NCBI GenBank assembly: GCA_024710165.1
Contig: JANJVG010000207.1
Location: 1-64,000, forward strand
Source: Burkholderiaceae bacterium
GTDB taxonomy: Bacteria; Pseudomonadota; Gammaproteobacteria; Burkholderiales; Burkholderiaceae_C
Length of the DNA: 64,000 nt
Reading direction: 5' to 3'
The notes under the pieces were generated by a model. That model saw only the letters and a program-made list of their open reading frames with translations, was not told the origin of the DNA and did no database searches. Shown in pieces: positions 19,041 through 29,594 of this stretch. Made by a program: the position numbers and the translations under genes. Every line of letters starts with the position of its first letter. The stretch's first letter is position 1.

Positions 19041-20054
19041 ATGCTGAACGCTGCCACCCGCTGGACACGGAGCCAGGCACGGGGCGTCATGCTGTGCGCC
19101 ATGCTGGCAGTCACAGCCATGTTCGTTTCCCAAAACCATGGGGGGCCTCAGCTGCTGTACGCGCTGTTGCTGGGGCTGGCCTTCCATTTTCTGTCGCAGG
19201 ACGATAGGCTGCGCCCGGGCATCGACTTTTGTTCGCGCACCCTGCTGCGTGCAGGCGTGGCGCTGCTGGGGCTGCGCATCACCCTGGCACAGGTGGCAGA
19301 TCTGGGCTGGCATGCCGGGGGTACGGCTGTTCTCTGTGTGGTGCTGACCATCACGCTGGGCGTGCTGCTGGCACGCTGGCTGCGGCGACCCGTGACCGAG
19401 GGACTGGTGTCCGGCGCATCGGTCGGGATTTGCGGCGCATCGGCGGCACTGGCGGTGTCCTCTGTGCTGCCGCAAACACCCGGGAACGAGCGATTCACGC
19501 TGCTCACGGTCGTTGGCGTGACGCTGATGTCCACCGCTGCCATGGTGCTGTACCCGCTGATGCTCAAGGCAGGCGGAGTCCCGCTGCAGCAGGCAGGTGT
19601 TTTTCTCGGCGCCACGGTGCACGACGTGGCCCAGGTGGTGGCGGCCGGCATGCTGCTGTCCACCCCGGGGGAAACGGCTGCAGTGGACAGCGCTACGGTG
19701 GTCAAGCTGCTGCGCGTGGCCATGCTCATGCCCGTGGTTCTGATCATCGCTGCCCTGTACGGGCGTTCTGGCACCCGCCGCAACGGCGCGGCCGCAGGAT
19801 CGAGCCTGGTCCCGGGCTTTCTGATTGCCTTCATTGCTTTCATGCTGCTGTCCAGTTCGGGCTGGATCAGCCCGGCGCTGGTACAGACCGCCGGCGATGC
19901 CTCGCGCATCCTGCTGGTCATGGCCATTGCCGCCGCCGGCGTCAAAACATCTTTTGCGGATCTGCTTCAACTCGGCTGGGCACCGGTGATGATGCTGGCC
20001 GCCGAGACGGCATTCATCGCACTCGTCGCAGCCACCAGCCTGGCGCTGGCCTGA
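19041..20054 (+). CDS. YeiH family (UPF0324) inner-membrane permease
   Basis: 337 residues, about ten transmembrane segments, with the family's GASVGICGASAALAVSS and GATVHDVAQVVAAG motifs in the two central hairpins. The family is often labelled a putative sulfate or anion exporter, without firm proof. It starts 6 bp after the carboxyltransferase, so it belongs to the same operon and may export an end product or import the substrate. It ends 29 bp from the convergent antiporter gene. Confidence 0.88.
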   Translation: MLNAATRWTRSQARGVMLCAMLAVTAMFVSQNHGGPQLLYALLLGLAFHFLSQDDRLRPGIDFCSRTLLRAGVALLGLRITLAQVADLGWHAGGTAVLCVVLTITLGVLLARWLRRPVTEGLVSGASVGICGASAALAVSSVLPQTPGNERFTLLTVVGVTLMSTAAMVLYPLMLKAGGVPLQQAGVFLGATVHDVAQVVAAGMLLSTPGETAAVDSATVVKLLRVAMLMPVVLIIAALYGRSGTRRNGAAAGSSLVPGFLIAFIAFMLLSSSGWISPALVQTAGDASRILLVMAIAAAGVKTSFADLLQLGWAPVMMLAAETAFIALVAATSLALA

Positions 20055-20083
20055 ACCTTGCCCGAACCCGGGGTAGACCGGTT

Positions 20084-21793
20084 TCACGCTTGCGGTGTTG
20101 CAGGCCTGAAACGATCGATCACATACCTGCTCATGCCCTTGGCCAGCTCTTGCTCGCCATGGAACACTGTGCCCAGGCCTTCCATGCGCAGCATCTGCGA
20201 TTCGGTCTCGCTGTGGGTTCGCAGCACGATTTCGATGTCGGGGTTCAGTGCACGGGCGGTCTCCACCATCTGGCGCACGTTCAACGGGTCGGGCGTGGCC
20301 ACCACCAGCATGGCAGCGTCGGCGATATGGGCCTGGATGAGCACGGCAGGGTCGGCCGCATTGCCTGACACCGCCGCCATACCCCGCTTGCGCAGGTCTT
20401 CGACCAGTTCGCGGTTCTGCTCCGCCACCACATAGGGAATGCCGCCTTCATCGAGCGAGCGGGCGATGCGGCGGCCCACCCGCCCATAGCCCACCAGAAC
20501 CACCTGGCCCTGCAGGTATTTGCGTTCGGTGCTCATGGGCAGCTCGGCGTAAGGGTCGTCCCGCTGCTCCAGGCGGCGGGCCAGGTCGGAGCGCACCAGA
20601 ACCCAGCGGCGCACCGGCTCCACCGCGGCAAACAGGAAAGGATTGAGCGCAATCGATATCAGCGCGCCCGCCAGCACCAGGCTCATGCCCTCACGGGGCA
20701 GCAGACCCAGCGACAACCCCAGACCTGCCAGAATGAACGAGAACTCCCCAATCTGCGCGAGGCTTGCCGCCACCGTGAGGGCGGTATTGAGCGGGTAGCG
20801 CAAGGCCAGCACCAGGCACAGCGCGGCAATCGACTTGCCGACGATGATGATGCCCACCACGCCAAGCACACGGGTGGGTTCATCCAGCACAATCTGCGGC
20901 TCAAAGAGCATGCCCACCGACACAAAAAACAGCACCGAAAACGCATCGCGCAGCGGCAACGACTCCTGCGCCGCCCGGTGGCTGAACTGGGATTCGCGCA
21001 TCACCATGCCTGCAAAAAAGGCACCCAGGGCAAACGACACGCTGAACAGGCCGGCTGCGCCATAGGCAATACCGATAGCGCAGGCCACCACAGACAGCGT
21101 GAACAACTCGCGCGAGCCGGTTTTGGCCACTTGCCACAGCAGCCAGGGCAAGGCGCGCCGACCAAAAACAAGCATCAGCGCAATGAAGGCCGAGACCTGC
21201 AGCAGGGTCTGGCCGATGGTTTGCCACAACGGCTGATCAGGCATGGCGCCTGCGGGCACCGGTCCGCCCAGCATTCCGGCCAGCGGGGGCAGCAGCACCA
21301 GCACCAGCACGGTGGCCAGGTCCTCAACCACCAGCCAGCCCACGGCAATGCGCCCGTTCATGCTGTCAAGCACGCCCCGCGACTCCAGCGCCTTCAGCAA
21401 TACCACCGTGCTGGCACACGACAGCGACACCCCGAACACCAGCCCCTGCCCCCAGGTCCAGCCCCACAACGAAGCCAAGCCCATGCCCAACAGCGTGGCC
21501 AGGCCCATCTGCACCACAGCCCCCGGGATGGCAATGCGCTTGACCGCCATCAAATCGCTGAGCGAGAAGTGCAGGCCCACGCCAAACATCAGCAGCATCA
21601 CGCCGATCTCGGAGAGCTGCGCAGCGATGTGCACATCGGCCACAAAACCCGGCGTGGCCGGGCCGATGATGATGCCCGCGATCAGGTAGCCCACCAGCGC
21701 CGGCAGCTTGACCCGCTCGGCAACAAAGCCCAGCACCAGTGCGATGCCAAAGCCTGCCGCAAGCGTCGTGATCAGGGGAAAGTTGTGTTCCAT
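20084..21793 (-). CDS. ybaL: YbaL-like cation:proton antiporter with TrkA-N domain
   Basis: 569 residues. The N-terminal CPA2 antiporter domain has about 12 transmembrane segments (LVGYLIAGIIIGP, GVGLHFSLSDLMAVK, STVVLLKALES). A C-terminal Rossmann RCK/TrkA-N domain starts near residue 410 (VVLVGYGRVGRRIA) and would bind nucleotides to gate transport. Length and motifs fit E. coli YbaL better than KefB/KefC; there is no glutathione-gating subunit nearby. I start at 21793; an in-frame start at 21844 adds 17 unconserved residues. Confidence 0.9.
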   Translation of the reverse strand: MEHNFPLITTLAAGFGIALVLGFVAERVKLPALVGYLIAGIIIGPATPGFVADVHIAAQLSEIGVMLLMFGVGLHFSLSDLMAVKRIAIPGAVVQMGLATLLGMGLASLWGWTWGQGLVFGVSLSCASTVVLLKALESRGVLDSMNGRIAVGWLVVEDLATVLVLVLLPPLAGMLGGPVPAGAMPDQPLWQTIGQTLLQVSAFIALMLVFGRRALPWLLWQVAKTGSRELFTLSVVACAIGIAYGAAGLFSVSFALGAFFAGMVMRESQFSHRAAQESLPLRDAFSVLFFVSVGMLFEPQIVLDEPTRVLGVVGIIIVGKSIAALCLVLALRYPLNTALTVAASLAQIGEFSFILAGLGLSLGLLPREGMSLVLAGALISIALNPFLFAAVEPVRRWVLVRSDLARRLEQRDDPYAELPMSTERKYLQGQVVLVGYGRVGRRIARSLDEGGIPYVVAEQNRELVEDLRKRGMAAVSGNAADPAVLIQAHIADAAMLVVATPDPLNVRQMVETARALNPDIEIVLRTHSETESQMLRMEGLGTVFHGEQELAKGMSRYVIDRFRPATPQA

Positions 21794-21930
21794 GGCGTCC
21801 AGGGACGAGACGGGGCGGACCCATGACGCGGCCGATGCACGCATACACCAAGCCCATCGTCATCAGGATGGGCTCATTCTGTGGGACTTGGCGTTCTTCT
21901 TCAACCCAGGTTTCCCCATGAACCGCACCG

Positions 21931-21964
21931 AAAAAAGCGCCCCATGAACTGGGGGAGTGCGCCC
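21931..21964 (-). terminator. Candidate terminator downstream of ygiQ
   Basis: On the minus strand GCGC and CCCC blocks pair with GGGG and GCGC around an 8-nt loop, followed by TTTTTT. It lies about 30 bp after the ygiQ stop and before the antiporter gene. The stem has a 3-nt bulge. Confidence 0.55.
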
Positions 21965-21993
21965 ATGCGCCAAAGCGCACGCCGGGCGCACGC

Positions 21994-24375
<2,382 letters not shown>

Positions 24376-24576
24376 GGGGGGGTGGGCGGCCTGGGTGAAA
24401 GGGCGGCGGCCGGTTGGGGGAGGCCGTGATTTTACGATGCCCCCCCGGAATTTCGCACCCAGCAGGGCTTGCCCCCACGCGGTGCGGGTCTTGGCCCGGG
24501 ACGTAGGCAGCCCGCCAGGGCCATGATCGACTGCTATGCTGGAATCACCCCCCGCTGTTGTCACGCCCGAACCGCC

Positions 24577-25173
24577 ATGAAACGCATCTCCCAGTACTTC
24601 TTCCGTGGCCTCATCGCCTTTCTGCCCGTAGCCCTCACGGTGTATGTGCTGATCCTCTTCGTCACCTGGACCGAGCGCTCCGCCATGGCGCTGATCCGCC
24701 CCATCACCGGTGATTTTTACCTGCCCGGCCTGGGCATTGCGCTCGGTGCACTGCTGATCGTGGCGCTGGGCGTGCTGATCTCGCTGCCGATTGCCTCACG
24801 ACTGCTGTCGTGGGTGGAACTGCCCTTCACCAACCTGCCGGTGGTGAAAAGCATTTACTCGTCGCTGAAGAACTTTGCCGACTATTTCGCGCCGCACGAG
24901 CAGGATGCGCAACAGGTAGTGCTGCTCAAGATGCCGGGCAACGATCTGGGCATCATCGGCCTGGTCACCCGCCAGAGCATGAAAGGCCTGCCCCGGGGCA
25001 TCGGCGATCTGGAAGACCAGGTAGCCGTCTACCTGCCCATGGGGTACATGATCGGCGGCTACACCGTGTTTGTGCCGCGCAACTGGACAGTGCCGGTGGA
25101 CATGACGGTCGAAGAAGCCATGCGCATGGCCTTGATTGCCTTCATGGCATCGGGCAAAGGCAAAGTGGAGTGA
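24577..25173 (+). CDS. DUF502 family inner-membrane protein
   Basis: 198 residues. Two transmembrane segments in the first third ([21 protein letters not shown] and [19 protein letters not shown]), then a soluble domain with the family pattern [16 protein letters not shown] and [14 protein letters not shown]. Function unknown. Start at 24577 chosen because it gives the family's N-terminus; an upstream frame extension overlaps ygiQ on the other strand. Convergent with the araC-type gene that follows. Confidence 0.88.
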   Translation: MKRISQYFFRGLIAFLPVALTVYVLILFVTWTERSAMALIRPITGDFYLPGLGIALGALLIVALGVLISLPIASRLLSWVELPFTNLPVVKSIYSSLKNFADYFAPHEQDAQQVVLLKMPGNDLGIIGLVTRQSMKGLPRGIGDLEDQVAVYLPMGYMIGGYTVFVPRNWTVPVDMTVEEAMRMALIAFMASGKGKVE

Positions 25174-25213
25174 GCCAGTCGCGCGCCCCTGCGTCCATGC
25201 CACCCTGACAAGG

Positions 25214-26248
25214 TCAGGAGCCTCGCCACCCCCGGTACTGCCCCGGCCCCACCCCCTGCCACTGCTTGAACGCATGGTGAAAAGCCGATGGCTCCTGGTA
25301 GCCCAGCAGGTAGCCCACCTCGGTGATGGGCATGTCCGAATGGGCCAGGTAGTGGCAGGCCAGTTCGTGGCGTGTGGCGTCCAGCAGGGTCTGGAAGGCT
25401 ACACCCGCATCCATCAGGCGGCGCTGCAGGGTGCGGGTGGACAGGTGCAGGTCGTCGGCCACGTCGGCCAGCTTGACGGCGCCCAGCCCCAGCCGGGCCG
25501 AGATACGCTGGCGCACCTGGGCCACGATGCCGGTGTCGCGCGGGTGGCGCGCCTGCAGCAGTTCGTCGGCATGGCGCTGCAGCAGCGGCAGCAGGGCCTT
25601 GTTGGCCTGGGGAATGGGCAGGTCCAGCAGCGCCGCCGGAAAGATGGCGCGGTGCGCCGCACCACCCCAGCGCAACTGCGCGCCGCTGGCCTGGGCGATG
25701 GCCTGGGCCGTGGCCTCGTCGCGCGTGTGGGCGAACTCCAGCACAAAACCGCTGATGGGCTGGCCCACCAGCCACTGCGCGCAGGTCTGGATGCCTGCGA
25801 ACACCGACTCGGCCAGCGCATCGGCCGCCGGGTGGGTGGCCCAGTCGTTGCGCCAGGCGTACTCCACCGTGTCGCCCTGCCGCGCAAAGGACGAGCGCCC
25901 CAAATCGTGCACCAGCGACTCGAAGCGCAGCACCTGCGCCAGCGCCTCACCCAGCGTGGGGCAGGCCAGCAACAGGATGCCATTGACGCCGTAGGTGGTG
26001 GGCTTGACACTGCTGCCGAGGCGCCAGCCAAAGCCCGGCCCCGCGTGCGCCAACGCCTGCTGCAGCAGGGCGAGGTAGGCGGTGACGGGCATGTCGTCCT
26101 CGCCCGGCGCGTCGTGGCCCAGGGCTTGCGCCAGGGCGGCAGCGGGCACACCCTCGGCGCGCGCGGCGTCCCACAGCGTGCGCGCGTAGGGGGCCACAAC
26201 CCGGGGCGCGGGCGTGTTTGGCGTGATGGAACAATCGGTTGGCGGCAT
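25214..26248 (-). CDS. AraC family transcriptional regulator
   Basis: 344 residues: an N-terminal arabinose-binding-like domain of the OruR/ArgR-type AraC class (about residues 20-210) and two C-terminal helix-turn-helix motifs (LADVADDLHLSTRTLQRRL and ITEVGYLLGYQEPSAFHHAF). It is divergent from the oxidase-dehydrogenase-kinase operon with about 60 bp between the start codons, so it is the likely regulator of those genes. The effector is unknown, plausibly a glycerol derivative or lipid precursor. Confidence 0.9.
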   Translation of the reverse strand: MPPTDCSITPNTPAPRVVAPYARTLWDAARAEGVPAAALAQALGHDAPGEDDMPVTAYLALLQQALAHAGPGFGWRLGSSVKPTTYGVNGILLLACPTLGEALAQVLRFESLVHDLGRSSFARQGDTVEYAWRNDWATHPAADALAESVFAGIQTCAQWLVGQPISGFVLEFAHTRDEATAQAIAQASGAQLRWGGAAHRAIFPAALLDLPIPQANKALLPLLQRHADELLQARHPRDTGIVAQVRQRISARLGLGAVKLADVADDLHLSTRTLQRRLMDAGVAFQTLLDATRHELACHYLAHSDMPITEVGYLLGYQEPSAFHHAFKQWQGVGPGQYRGWRGS

Positions 26249-26307
26249 TGCGAAATGGCAAACGGGCGCCCCATCCCTACAGTAGCGCCCATTGTTGGGA
26301 GTATGTC

Positions 26308-27924
26308 ATGCGACGCTGGAACGGCTGGGGCGACGACGCCACCGCGATGAACCTGGGCGAAGGCGCCCGTGCCATGCTGGCCGAGCGGCTCGGCCCGGGC
26401 CACCCTGCGCAGGACGCGCGGCGCGAGGACCTGCTGGCGCACATCCCGCCCTCGCGCCTGCCCGAGCACCCCTTGATCGACCGCAGCCCCGAGGCGCGCC
26501 TCCCCGTGGCCTGGGGCGAGAGCTATGCCGACTGGATCCGCAAGCGCCTGGGCCACCTGCCGCCGGTGCCCGATGGCGTGGCCTTTGTGGAATCGGGCGA
26601 GCAGGTGCGCGCACTGCTTCATCTCGCGCACGCGCAGCGCTGGGTAGTGATTCCGTTCGCGGGCGGCACCAGCGTGTCGGGCCACCTGGACTGCCCCGCG
26701 GGCGAGCGGCCCGTGCTCTCCCTGCACCTGGGGCGCCTGAACCGCCTGCTGCACCTGGACAAGACCAGCCAGCTCGCCACCTTCGGTGCGGGCACGCCCG
26801 GGCCGCTGGTCGAATCGCAGTTGCGCGCCCAGGGCTACACGCTGGGGCATTTTCCGCAGTCGTTCGAATACTCCACCGTGGGCGGCTGGGTGGTCACGCG
26901 CTCCAGCGGGCAGCAGTCGCTGCGTTACGGGCGCATCGAGCAGCTTTTTGCCGGGGGCCGCATGGAGACGCCCGTGGGCACGCTCACCCTGCCCACCCTG
27001 CCCGCCGCCAGTGCCGGGCCGGACCTGCGCGAGATCGTGCTCGGCTCCGAAGGGCGCTTGGGCGTGCTGACCGAGGCCACCGTGCGCGTCTCGCCCCTGC
27101 CGGGGCACGAGAGCTTTCACGCCCTCTTCCTGCCCGGCTGGGACGCCGCCGAGGCCGCCGTGCGCGCGCTGGTGCAAGAGCGCCTGCCGCTGTCCATGCT
27201 GCGGCTGTCCAACGGCATCGAAACCGAGACCAACCTGCGCCTGGCAGGCCATGAGCGCCAGATCGCGCTGCTGGAGCGCTACCTGGGCTGGCGCGGCTGC
27301 GGCCAGGGCAAATGCCTGCTGACCCTGGGCGTGACCGCCGCCCCCGCCACCGCGCGCCACGCCCTGCGCGCCGCGCGCAAGCTGCTGGCGCGGCATGGCG
27401 CGGTGTACATCGGCCCGGCCCTGGGCAGCAAATGGGCGGCCAACCGCTTCAAGGGCCCCTACCTGCGCAACACCCTGTGGGAGCTGGGCTACAGCGTGGA
27501 CACCATCGAGACCGCCGTGGACTGGCCCCAGGTCAAGCCGCTGATGTTGGCCATGGAACAGGCCGCGCGCGATGCCTTCGCGCCCTTCGGCACGCCCGTG
27601 CACGCCTTCACCCACCTCTCGCACCTGTACCCGCAGGGCAGCAGCATCTATGCGCAATACGTCTGGCCCACGGCACCGGGCGGCTTTGCGCCCAACTTTG
27701 CGCGCTGGCAGGCGCTCAAAAAAGCCGTGGCCGCACAGATTGCCGCGCACGGCGGCACCGTGAGCCACCAGCACGGCGTGGGGCGCGACCATGCCGCGCA
27801 CCTGGCACAGGAGAAAGGCCCGCTGGGCATGGCAACGCTGGCCGGGCTGTGCCGCCAGTTCGACCCGCACGGCATCATGAACCCCGGCAAGCTTTTGCAG
27901 GATGGCGGACCATGGAGGGACTGA
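26308..27924 (+). CDS. FAD-binding oxidase of the alkyl-dihydroxyacetonephosphate synthase type
   Basis: 538 residues, VAO/FAD_binding_4 family. FAD-binding turn in PFAGGTSVSGHL; the segment FEYSTVGGWVVTRSSGQQS matches the active-site signature of alkyl-DHAP synthase, and HQHGVGRDH near the C-terminus matches its His-rich motif. The eukaryotic enzyme swaps the acyl chain of acyl-DHAP for a fatty alcohol to make ether lipids. TTGGGAG precedes the ATG at 26308. The next gene, a glycerol-3-phosphate dehydrogenase that makes DHAP, overlaps it by 13 bp. Enzyme class is sure; the true substrate is inferred. Confidence 0.85.
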   Translation: MRRWNGWGDDATAMNLGEGARAMLAERLGPGHPAQDARREDLLAHIPPSRLPEHPLIDRSPEARLPVAWGESYADWIRKRLGHLPPVPDGVAFVESGEQVRALLHLAHAQRWVVIPFAGGTSVSGHLDCPAGERPVLSLHLGRLNRLLHLDKTSQLATFGAGTPGPLVESQLRAQGYTLGHFPQSFEYSTVGGWVVTRSSGQQSLRYGRIEQLFAGGRMETPVGTLTLPTLPAASAGPDLREIVLGSEGRLGVLTEATVRVSPLPGHESFHALFLPGWDAAEAAVRALVQERLPLSMLRLSNGIETETNLRLAGHERQIALLERYLGWRGCGQGKCLLTLGVTAAPATARHALRAARKLLARHGAVYIGPALGSKWAANRFKGPYLRNTLWELGYSVDTIETAVDWPQVKPLMLAMEQAARDAFAPFGTPVHAFTHLSHLYPQGSSIYAQYVWPTAPGGFAPNFARWQALKKAVAAQIAAHGGTVSHQHGVGRDHAAHLAQEKGPLGMATLAGLCRQFDPHGIMNPGKLLQDGGPWRD

Positions 27925-29534
27925 ACGGCGCACTCCCCCCCGGCGCATTCCCGCCGCGCGCCCAGGCGCTGGCACGGCTCACCGCGCAGGAATGGGACCT
28001 GGCCGTCATCGGCGGCGGCATCACCGGCGCGGGCGTGGCGCAGCAGGCCGCGGCCCAGGGCTGGCGCGTGCTGCTGGTGGAGCAGCGCGACTTTGCCTGG
28101 GGCACGTCGAGCCGTTCATCCAAACTGGTGCACGGCGGGCTGCGCTACCTGAAGCAAGGCGACCTGAAGACCACCCTGCATTCGGTGCGCGAGCGCAAGC
28201 GCCTGCTGCGGGAAGCCCCGGGCCTGGTGGAGCCGCAGAGCTTTCTGTTCGCCGACTGCGCGGGCCGCAAGCCGGGGCGCTGGCTCATGCAGACCGGCCT
28301 GGCGGTGTACGACCTGATGGCGGGAAACCATCGGGCACGTGGCAGCCACTACCACGCAGACCTGGCAGCCACGCAGATGCTCGCGCCCGGCCTGGCACCG
28401 CCCGGCCTGCGCGGCGCGCTGGTCTTCCAGGATGCCAAGACCGACGACGCCCGCCTGGTGCTGCGCGTGTTGCAGGAGGCGCGGCGGCTGGGCGCCACCA
28501 CGCTCAATTACCTGGCGGCCCAGGGCCTGCAGACCGAACAAGGCCGCGTGGCGGGCCTGGAGCTGCAGGATGCCCTGGAGGGGCAGCGCTACACCGTGCG
28601 CGCGCGCTGCGTGGTCAACGCCACCGGTGCCTGGGCCGACCGGCTGCGCACCGGCACGGGCGCCCGGCCCCTGCTGCGCCCATTGCGCGGCAGCCATCTT
28701 GTCGTGCCCTTCTGGCGCCTGCCGGTGGCGCAGAGCATCAGCTTTATGCACCCGCAGGACGGGCGCCCGGTCTTCCTCTACCCGTGGGAAGGCGCCACGC
28801 TCATCGGCACCACCGACCTGGACCACCACGCACCGCTCGACGCCGAGGCGAGCATCACGGCCGCCGAGGTGGACTATCTGCTGGACGCCGTGAACGACCA
28901 GTTCCCCGCCACGCACCTGCGAGCAGCCGACGTGATCGCCTGCTACGCCGGCGTGCGCCCGGTGCTCGACGACGGCCAGAAGGACGCCTCGAAAGCCACG
29001 CGCGACCATGTGGTGCGCGACGAAGCGGGCCTCATCACGCTGACGGGCGGCAAACTGACCACCTTCCGCCTCATGGCGCAGGACGCGCTGGCCCTGGCCG
29101 CGCCGCATGTGGGCCAGCCGTTTGCGCGCAGCGATGCGCCCTTGTTCACCCCCGCCAGCCCGCTGGACCCACGCTGGAGCCCCGCCGTGCGCCAGCGCCT
29201 GCAGGCGCGCTACGGCAGCCTGGCCTCCGCGCTGTGCGCCAGTGCGAACCGCGACGACCTGGAGTGCATTCCCGGCACGCAGACGCTGTGGATCGAGCTG
29301 CCCCTGGCCGCCCGCCACGAGGCCGTGGAGCACCTGGACGACCTGCTGCTGCGCCGCACTCGGCTGGGCATTCTGCTGCCGCAAGGCGCACTGGAACACC
29401 TGCCGCGCATCCGCGCGCTGTGCGCACCGCACCTGGGCTGGAGCGATGCGCGCTGGGAGGCGGAAATCGCCCGCTACCGCGCACTGGTGCACACCCACTA
29501 TCAGCTGCCGAATTTAGAAAAAATTGGCATCTAA
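27912..29534 (+). CDS. Glycerol-3-phosphate dehydrogenase, FAD-dependent (GlpD-like)
   Basis: 540 residues. N-terminal FAD fold IGGGITGAGVAQQAAAQG; substrate/FAD region SSRSSKLVHGGLRYL; TGGKLTTFR near residue 375 closes the FAD site; a C-terminal helical domain follows. It oxidises sn-glycerol-3-phosphate to DHAP and feeds electrons to quinone at the membrane. The last seven codons and the TAA stop lie at or inside an interspersed repeat, so the repeat appears to set the C-terminus. Overlaps the oxidase gene by 13 bp; the kinase follows after 60 bp. Confidence 0.9.
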   Translation: MEGLNGALPPGAFPPRAQALARLTAQEWDLAVIGGGITGAGVAQQAAAQGWRVLLVEQRDFAWGTSSRSSKLVHGGLRYLKQGDLKTTLHSVRERKRLLREAPGLVEPQSFLFADCAGRKPGRWLMQTGLAVYDLMAGNHRARGSHYHADLAATQMLAPGLAPPGLRGALVFQDAKTDDARLVLRVLQEARRLGATTLNYLAAQGLQTEQGRVAGLELQDALEGQRYTVRARCVVNATGAWADRLRTGTGARPLLRPLRGSHLVVPFWRLPVAQSISFMHPQDGRPVFLYPWEGATLIGTTDLDHHAPLDAEASITAAEVDYLLDAVNDQFPATHLRAADVIACYAGVRPVLDDGQKDASKATRDHVVRDEAGLITLTGGKLTTFRLMAQDALALAAPHVGQPFARSDAPLFTPASPLDPRWSPAVRQRLQARYGSLASALCASANRDDLECIPGTQTLWIELPLAARHEAVEHLDDLLLRRTRLGILLPQGALEHLPRIRALCAPHLGWSDARWEAEIARYRALVHTHYQLPNLEKIGI

Positions 29535-29577
29535 CGCTTATCCATATTGCGTAAGCAGCTATCAAAACAATAGCATT
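29519..29577 (+). repeat. Interspersed repeat copy at the glpD-like 3' end / kinase leader
   Basis: Plus strand: AAATTGGCATCTAACGCTTA, TCCATATTGCGT, AAGCAGCTATC, AAAACA, ATAGCATT. It is one of the best copies and shows all three conserved blocks. It contains the stop codon of the upstream gene and ends about 17 bp before the kinase start, just upstream of its ribosome-binding site. Confidence 0.88.
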
Positions 29578-29594
29578 TGACTCCAGGAGACCCC

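Noticed and set aside
21855-21890. AGCCCATC / GATGGGCT hairpin upstream of the YbaL-like gene
   Set aside because: No T run on either side, so not a clear terminator; it could be a chance palindrome or a protein site, with no further support.
25414-27975. An 853-codon minus-strand frame across the AraC and oxidase genes
   Set aside because: It spans two well-supported genes, antisense to the oxidase and in another frame of the AraC gene, and has no recognisable motif.
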